Assembly: GCA_965219875.1 (NCBI GenBank)
Contig: CBDCOW010000001.1
Location: forward strand, 1,269,404 to 1,333,403
Direction: 5' to 3'
From: DAOUKH01 sp965219875
Lineage (GTDB): Bacteria; Chloroflexota; Dehalococcoidia; SHYB01
Length of the DNA stretch: 64,000 nt
In this document: one piece after another, positions 60,117 through 64,000 of the stretch
Position numbering within the stretch: the first letter of the stretch is position 1
Layout: each line of letters begins with the position of its first letter
Notes under the pieces: model-generated
What the model saw: the letters and a program-made list of their open reading frames with translations, nothing else
Told to the model about the DNA's origin: nothing
Databases searched by the model: none
Position numbers and translations under genes: made by a program

Positions 60117-61843
60117 GCCTGAGTACGAGGCCGAAGCGCCTCTGGCGGACGCATCCCGAGCCTCCCGACTCCTACTTCGCGCGCATGGCGACCTATCCGC
60201 CTATCGCGGCGCGAGTGCTCTACAACCGGGGGATCCGCGGCCCCGAGGAGGCGAAGGACTTCCTCGACGCGGCGCTTCCCGCCGGCGAGAGCGGATCGCT
60301 GCTGCACGAGTTCCGGCCCGCCGTCGAGCGGTTGGCGCGCGCCGTCGAGCGGGGGGAGCGCGTCGCCGTCTACGGCGACTTCGACGCCGACGGCGTCACC
60401 TCGTCAGCCATCCTGACCAAGGGCCTGCGCGGCCTCGGCGTGACGGTCATGCCCTACATCCCAGACCGCGTCGCCGAGGGTCACGGCCTCAACGAGGGCG
60501 CGGTCCGGCTGCTCGCGGAGTCGGGTGCGGACCTGATCGTCACCGCCGACTGCGGGATCACCGACGCGGACGAGGTGGCGCTCGCCGCCGAGCTGGGCGT
60601 TGATACGATCGTGACCGACCACCACTCGCCGCCGTCGCGCCTTCCCGACGCCGCGGCGGTGGTGAACCCCAAGCTACCGGGGCAACCGGCGGCGTACCGC
60701 GAGCTCGCCTCCTGCGGCGTGGCCTACAAGCTGATCGAGGCGCTGTACGAGTATGCGAGCAAGGCGCCCGGCGAATCGCTTTTGGGGCTCGCCGCGCTGG
60801 GGACCATCGCGGACATGGCGCCGCTGACCGGCGGGAACCGCGTGCTGGTGCGCCAGGGGCTCGCCGCGCTGAACCGCGCCGACGACGCGGGGATCAAGGC
60901 GCTCATCGAGGTGTCGGGGATCGGTGCGGGCCGCGTCGACGCGGAGGCGGTCTCATTTGCTCTGGCGCCCCGCATCAACGCGCCGGGGCGCATGGGCCAC
61001 GCCGAGGACGGCTACAAGCTGCTCACCGCCGAGTCGGCGGACGAGGCGGCGGCGCTGGCCAAAACGCTCGACGCGAAGAACCTGGAGCGGCGGACGGTGA
61101 CGGCGGCGATCGTGGACAAGGTGCTGGAGCGGCGGGCGGCGTTTGAGTCGAGCCCGATCATCATCCTTGGGGACGCGGACTTTCCGCCCGGCGTCGTCGG
61201 GCTGGCGGCGGGCAGGCTGACCGATCAGTATTACCGGCCCGCCATCGTGTGTACGACCGGCCCGGAGGAGACGCGAGGAAGCTGCCGGAGCATTCCGGAG
61301 TTCGACATGATCGAGGCGCTGCGGCGCGTGGACGGGGAGGCGGGCGGCATCTTCCTGCGCTACGGCGGCCACGCGCAGGCGGCGGGCTTCACCGTCGCGG
61401 CGGACCGCTTCGCCGAGCTTACCGAACGTCTGACCGCGGTGGCCGCCGAGGAGTTGCGCGGGGTCGAGCTCGCCCCGCGCCTAGAGATTGACGCCGAGGT
61501 CCCGCTCGACCGGATCGACGGCGCGACGATCAAGACGCTGCGCCGGATGGAGCCCTACGGCCAGGGGAACCCCCCGCCGACCTTTCTGGCCCGCGGCGTG
61601 GAAGCACTCGATGCGCGCCCGCTGGGTGCAAGCGGGGACCATCTGCGGCTGAAGATCCGCGCCGGCAGGGTGACCTGGAATGCGATCTACTTCAACGCGG
61701 CGGTCCCGGCGGAGGCGGCGCGCGGCGCGCTCGACCTCGTCTTCGCGCTCAAGGTCGACCGCTTTGGGGAGCACGAGACGCTCCGGCTTGAAGTGCTGGA
61801 CCTGGCCCTGCACACCGCCGGAGTGCAGACCGCGATGCTGTAG
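60113..61843 (+). CDS. recJ: Single-stranded-DNA-specific exonuclease RecJ
   Basis: A 576-residue 5'-3' exonuclease of the DHH superfamily acting in recombination and repair. The metal-binding motifs are YGDFDADGVTSSAIL, VTADCGITD and VTDHHSPP (DHH). LPGQPAAYRELASCGVAYKL and the DHHA1 motif FLRYGGHAQAAGFTVA follow, then an OB-fold C-terminal domain. Length is normal. The start is GTG 60113, overlapping the end of fabF. Linking a fatty acid gene and recJ is unusual but not informative by itself. Confidence 0.94.
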   Translation: MSLSTRPKRLWRTHPEPPDSYFARMATYPPIAARVLYNRGIRGPEEAKDFLDAALPAGESGSLLHEFRPAVERLARAVERGERVAVYGDFDADGVTSSAILTKGLRGLGVTVMPYIPDRVAEGHGLNEGAVRLLAESGADLIVTADCGITDADEVALAAELGVDTIVTDHHSPPSRLPDAAAVVNPKLPGQPAAYRELASCGVAYKLIEALYEYASKAPGESLLGLAALGTIADMAPLTGGNRVLVRQGLAALNRADDAGIKALIEVSGIGAGRVDAEAVSFALAPRINAPGRMGHAEDGYKLLTAESADEAAALAKTLDAKNLERRTVTAAIVDKVLERRAAFESSPIIILGDADFPPGVVGLAAGRLTDQYYRPAIVCTTGPEETRGSCRSIPEFDMIEALRRVDGEAGGIFLRYGGHAQAAGFTVAADRFAELTERLTAVAAEELRGVELAPRLEIDAEVPLDRIDGATIKTLRRMEPYGQGNPPPTFLARGVEALDARPLGASGDHLRLKIRAGRVTWNAIYFNAAVPAEAARGALDLVFALKVDRFGEHETLRLEVLDLALHTAGVQTAML

Positions 61844-61871
61844 GACGCGCGTCCGGCCTGGGCACGGGCGC

Positions 61872-63186
61872 CTATTCCTCGACGCGCAGGCCGAGCTTCT
61901 CCAGGTCCCCGTTGATCTCTTCGATATTCGCGTAGGGGCCGATCTTCGTCGCGACGACGACGCCGTCGGCGTCGATGACGTAGGTCGAGGGGACCCCGAA
62001 GAGTCCATAGCCTTGGTCCGCGATCATGCGTCCGTCGTCGATGACGACGTTGAGGGCAAGGCCGATCTCGTCAAAGAAGGCGGTGACAGCCTCGCCGGTC
62101 TCGTCGAGATCGACGGCGAGGAGGGTGAGTTCGTCGCCGAGGGTGTCGTGGACTCTCTGTAAGTCCGGCATTTCGGCGCGGCAGGGCCCGCACCAGGTGG
62201 CCCAGAAGTTGACGATGACGGGCTGACCGCGGAGTTCGGCGAGGCTGAACTCCTCGCCGTCGTCGGAGGTGAAGCGGAAGTTGGGGGCGAGCTTGCCGGG
62301 CACGGCGCCGGCCTCGCCGCCGGGGGTGTCGGCGAGCCCGAGGGACTGGTAGATGGTGAAGCCCTCGCTTGCGTCTAAGGGCCGCTCCACGGTAGGAGTG
62401 CTCTCTAGGAAGGAGAAGTATTCGTTGAGCTTGGTCAGCTGGTTGAAGAAGATGAGGAGGCCGATGAGCACCATCAGGACGCCGCTCGCGACGGTGATCG
62501 CGGGGAGGTAGCGGTTCACCTTCTTGAAGATAGGCGTGATCTGGCTCAGCGCGGCGCCGGTGATGAGGAACGGGATGCTGAGGCCGGCGGTGTAGAAGGC
62601 CAGCAGGATGGTGGCCTCGCCCGCGGCGCCCCAGGCGCTCAGGGAGTTGCCGGCCTCGTTGAATGCGAGGGTGAGGATCGCGCCGAGAAGGGGGGTAATG
62701 CACGGCGTCCAGCCGACGCCGAACGCGCCGCCGACGATGGTCGAGCGCCAGTACGAGGGCGGGGCGTCATCGCCGCCGACGTGGATGCGGCGTTCGCGGA
62801 AGTAGATTCCGTCGAGCCAATTGGTTAGGGGTCCCAGCACGGTCCGCAGCACCGGGAGCTTGAACACGCCCGCCATGTAGAGGCCCATGGCTATGAGCAG
62901 GGCGCCGGCGATGCGCGCGATCAGGTCGCCGTAGCCGCCGGCGGTCCCTCCGAGCACGCCGACGGTCGCGCCGAGAATGATGAATGGCACGGAAAAGCCG
63001 ATGACGAAGCCGAGGCTGTGGAGGAACGTCGTCCGCCCGCCCTGGATTTGTCCGTCCTTGACCGAGACACCGGAGAGGTGGCCGAGGAAGATGGGGACGA
63101 GCGGCAGGACGCAGGGCGAGACGAAGGAGGCGATTTCCCCCGACGAAGGCTACAATCAGCGAGACGAGTGAGAGGTCTTGGATCAT
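61872..63186 (-). CDS. CcdA-type thiol reductase fused to a TlpA/thioredoxin domain, apparent frameshift at 63137-63141
   Basis: Read on the minus strand from ATG 63186, the first 17 residues (MIQDLSLVSLIVAFVGG) are in one frame, and everything after it in another. Shortening the G5 run at 63137-63141 by one base restores one protein: EIASFVSPCVLPLVPIFLGHL follows at once, which is the first conserved CcdA helix with its redox Cys. The second CcdA Cys is in GWTPCITPLLG. Six membrane segments are followed by a periplasmic-side thioredoxin domain with NFWATWCGPCRAEM. The fused protein would move electrons from thioredoxin to extracytoplasmic thiols. The shift may be a real mutation, or a homopolymer error. 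Confidence 0.8.
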
Positions 63187-63249
63187 GGTGGTGGACCCAT
63201 GGGGATTGTATGGGGTTATACGACTCCGCGGATCAGCTGGCTCTACCGA

Positions 63250-64000
63250 TCATGCGGTGTGGGTGACGGCGGCGCCGTCGGCGTGCATGGCCGTGATCTC
63301 GTCGGCGCTGAAGCCGGTCTCCCTCAGGATATTCGTGGTGTGCTCGCCCAGGTAGCAGTTCGCGCCCTCGTTGGCCGGCGTCAGGGAGAAGTCGAACGGC
63401 GCGGCGTGGCGCAGGTAGGCGCCGAGCGACGGGTGCTGGACTTGCTTCATCAGCCCAGCTTCGAGCGCCCAGGGCGTCTCCGTCATGAAGCGTCCGCTGT
63501 CGCGGTCGGCGAGGCGGACGCAGGGAACGCCGGCGGGCAGTAGCCGCCGCTCCCACTCCTCGGCGGAGGCTTCGGCGAAGGCGATTTCGAGGAGCGCGGC
63601 GATTTCGTCGTCATGCTCGCGGCGGCCCTGCTTGGTCGAGAAGGCGGGGTCGGCGAGTCGCCCGCCGAGGGCGTCGGCGAGGGCGGCCCACTCGTCGTTC
63701 TGGGGACAGGCCAAGAAGACCCAGCCCTCGCGGCAGCGGTAGATGCGGTAGACGGCGCTCAACCCGTTGAAGTCGGCGTCGGCGAGGGGACGCTCGGGTT
63801 TGCCCTCGTACTGGAGCGCGTCGTCGGCGTTGGCGTAGAGGTTGGCGCTCAGCATCGACGTCTCGATGTACTGGCCCTCGCCGGTGCGGGCGCGGTGGTA
63901 GAGGCCCATGAGGATGGCGGCGCAGTGGGTGAGGGCGGCGACGGGATCGGGGTTGGACTCGTTGGCGCGGCGAAGGATGTCGCTCATCGCCTGTACGCCG
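63250..64000 (-). CDS. CaiB/BaiF-type CoA-transferase, N-terminus cut by window edge
   Basis: The frame continues through the right edge, so only the C-terminal ~250 residues are visible. It reads GVQAMSDILRRANESNPDPVAALTHCAAILMGLYHRARTGEGQYIETSML, the second domain characteristic of family III CoA-transferases. It continues to EITAMHADGAA, the common end. The catalytic Asp lies upstream of the visible part. Family III enzymes exchange CoA between carboxylic acids, fitting the CoA-ester metabolism elsewhere in the window. It is followed 3' by the frameshifted CcdA fusion on the same strand, 63 bp away. Confidence 0.88.
   Translation of the reverse strand, partial: GVQAMSDILRRANESNPDPVAALTHCAAILMGLYHRARTGEGQYIETSMLSANLYANADDALQYEGKPERPLADADFNGLSAVYRIYRCREGWVFLACPQNDEWAALADALGGRLADPAFSTKQGRREHDDEIAALLEIAFAEASAEEWERRLLPAGVPCVRLADRDSGRFMTETPWALEAGLMKQVQHPSLGAYLRHAAPFDFSLTPANEGANCYLGEHTTNILRETGFSADEITAMHADGAAVTHTA

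Overview
The window is GC-rich chromosomal DNA of a free-living bacterium. No rRNA, tRNA, phage structural module or plasmid gene is visible. Several traits suggest a Chloroflexota lineage such as Dehalococcoidia/SAR202: lipoproteins with long Thr-Pro-rich spacers, many CoA-ester, enoyl-CoA hydratase and short-chain dehydrogenase genes, a DUF35/thiolase pair, a molybdenum hydroxylase operon, and hairpin repeats between genes. This placement is inference; no marker gene has been placed in a tree.

Layout. 1-5.7 kb: a short-chain dehydrogenase (cut by the left edge), a 2-hydroxyacid dehydrogenase, then a lower-GC island with two tandem DUF4268-type PD-(D/E)XK nuclease paralogues and two unknown genes. 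5.7-16 kb: gltX and gmk, then a catabolic run (hotdog thioesterase-like protein, D-aminoacylase, acyl-CoA dehydrogenase, SDR, enoyl-CoA hydratase), ruvX, an aldo/keto reductase and aroE. 16-20.2 kb: an accessory patch with a dead higB fragment, orphan higA, an MFS exporter, an IS30-family element inside a palindromic repeat, two tandem ~277-bp composite repeats, and a terminase-small-subunit-like ORF. 20.3-31.4 kb: the membrane pyrophosphatase hppA, a methyltransferase, an MBL-fold hydrolase, an esterase, an MFS transporter, lipB, an enoyl-CoA hydratase, a nucleotidyltransferase with a broken upstream partner, degV, and a thiolase-fold/DUF35 pair. 31.4-36.9 kb: a mutS-mutL-mutY repair cluster. 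37-51 kb: an MFS transporter, a polyketide-cyclase-like protein, an SDR, a polyamine operon (PLP decarboxylase plus spermidine synthase), two redoxin-type lipoproteins, a site-2 protease with CBS domains, malic enzyme, RNase D and alaS. 51-56 kb: a three-subunit molybdenum hydroxylase with a MoaD-like protein and a Trp/Cys-repeat lipoprotein. 56-64 kb: a hydrolase, an enoyl-CoA hydratase, a GNAT enzyme, a second repeat patch, fabF-recJ, a frameshifted ccdA-thioredoxin fusion, and a CaiB-type CoA-transferase (cut by the right edge).

Functional picture. The gene content fits an organism that degrades organic acids and fatty acyl compounds (acyl-CoA dehydrogenase, three enoyl-CoA hydratases, CoA-transferase, thiolase/DUF35, Mo-hydroxylase). 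It would feed carbon through malic enzyme and conserve energy with a K+-type proton or sodium pyrophosphatase. An extracytoplasmic thiol-redox set (CcdA-Trx fusion and two redoxin lipoproteins) would handle disulfides outside the membrane.

Most unusual items: a secreted protein with six ~26-residue Trp/Cys repeats at the end of the Mo-hydroxylase operon; a ~91-residue segment at an unusual place in AlaS; the erased higB toxin beside aroE; two genes that appear to start at CTG; and a recurring TGC-TAnnnT promoter element.
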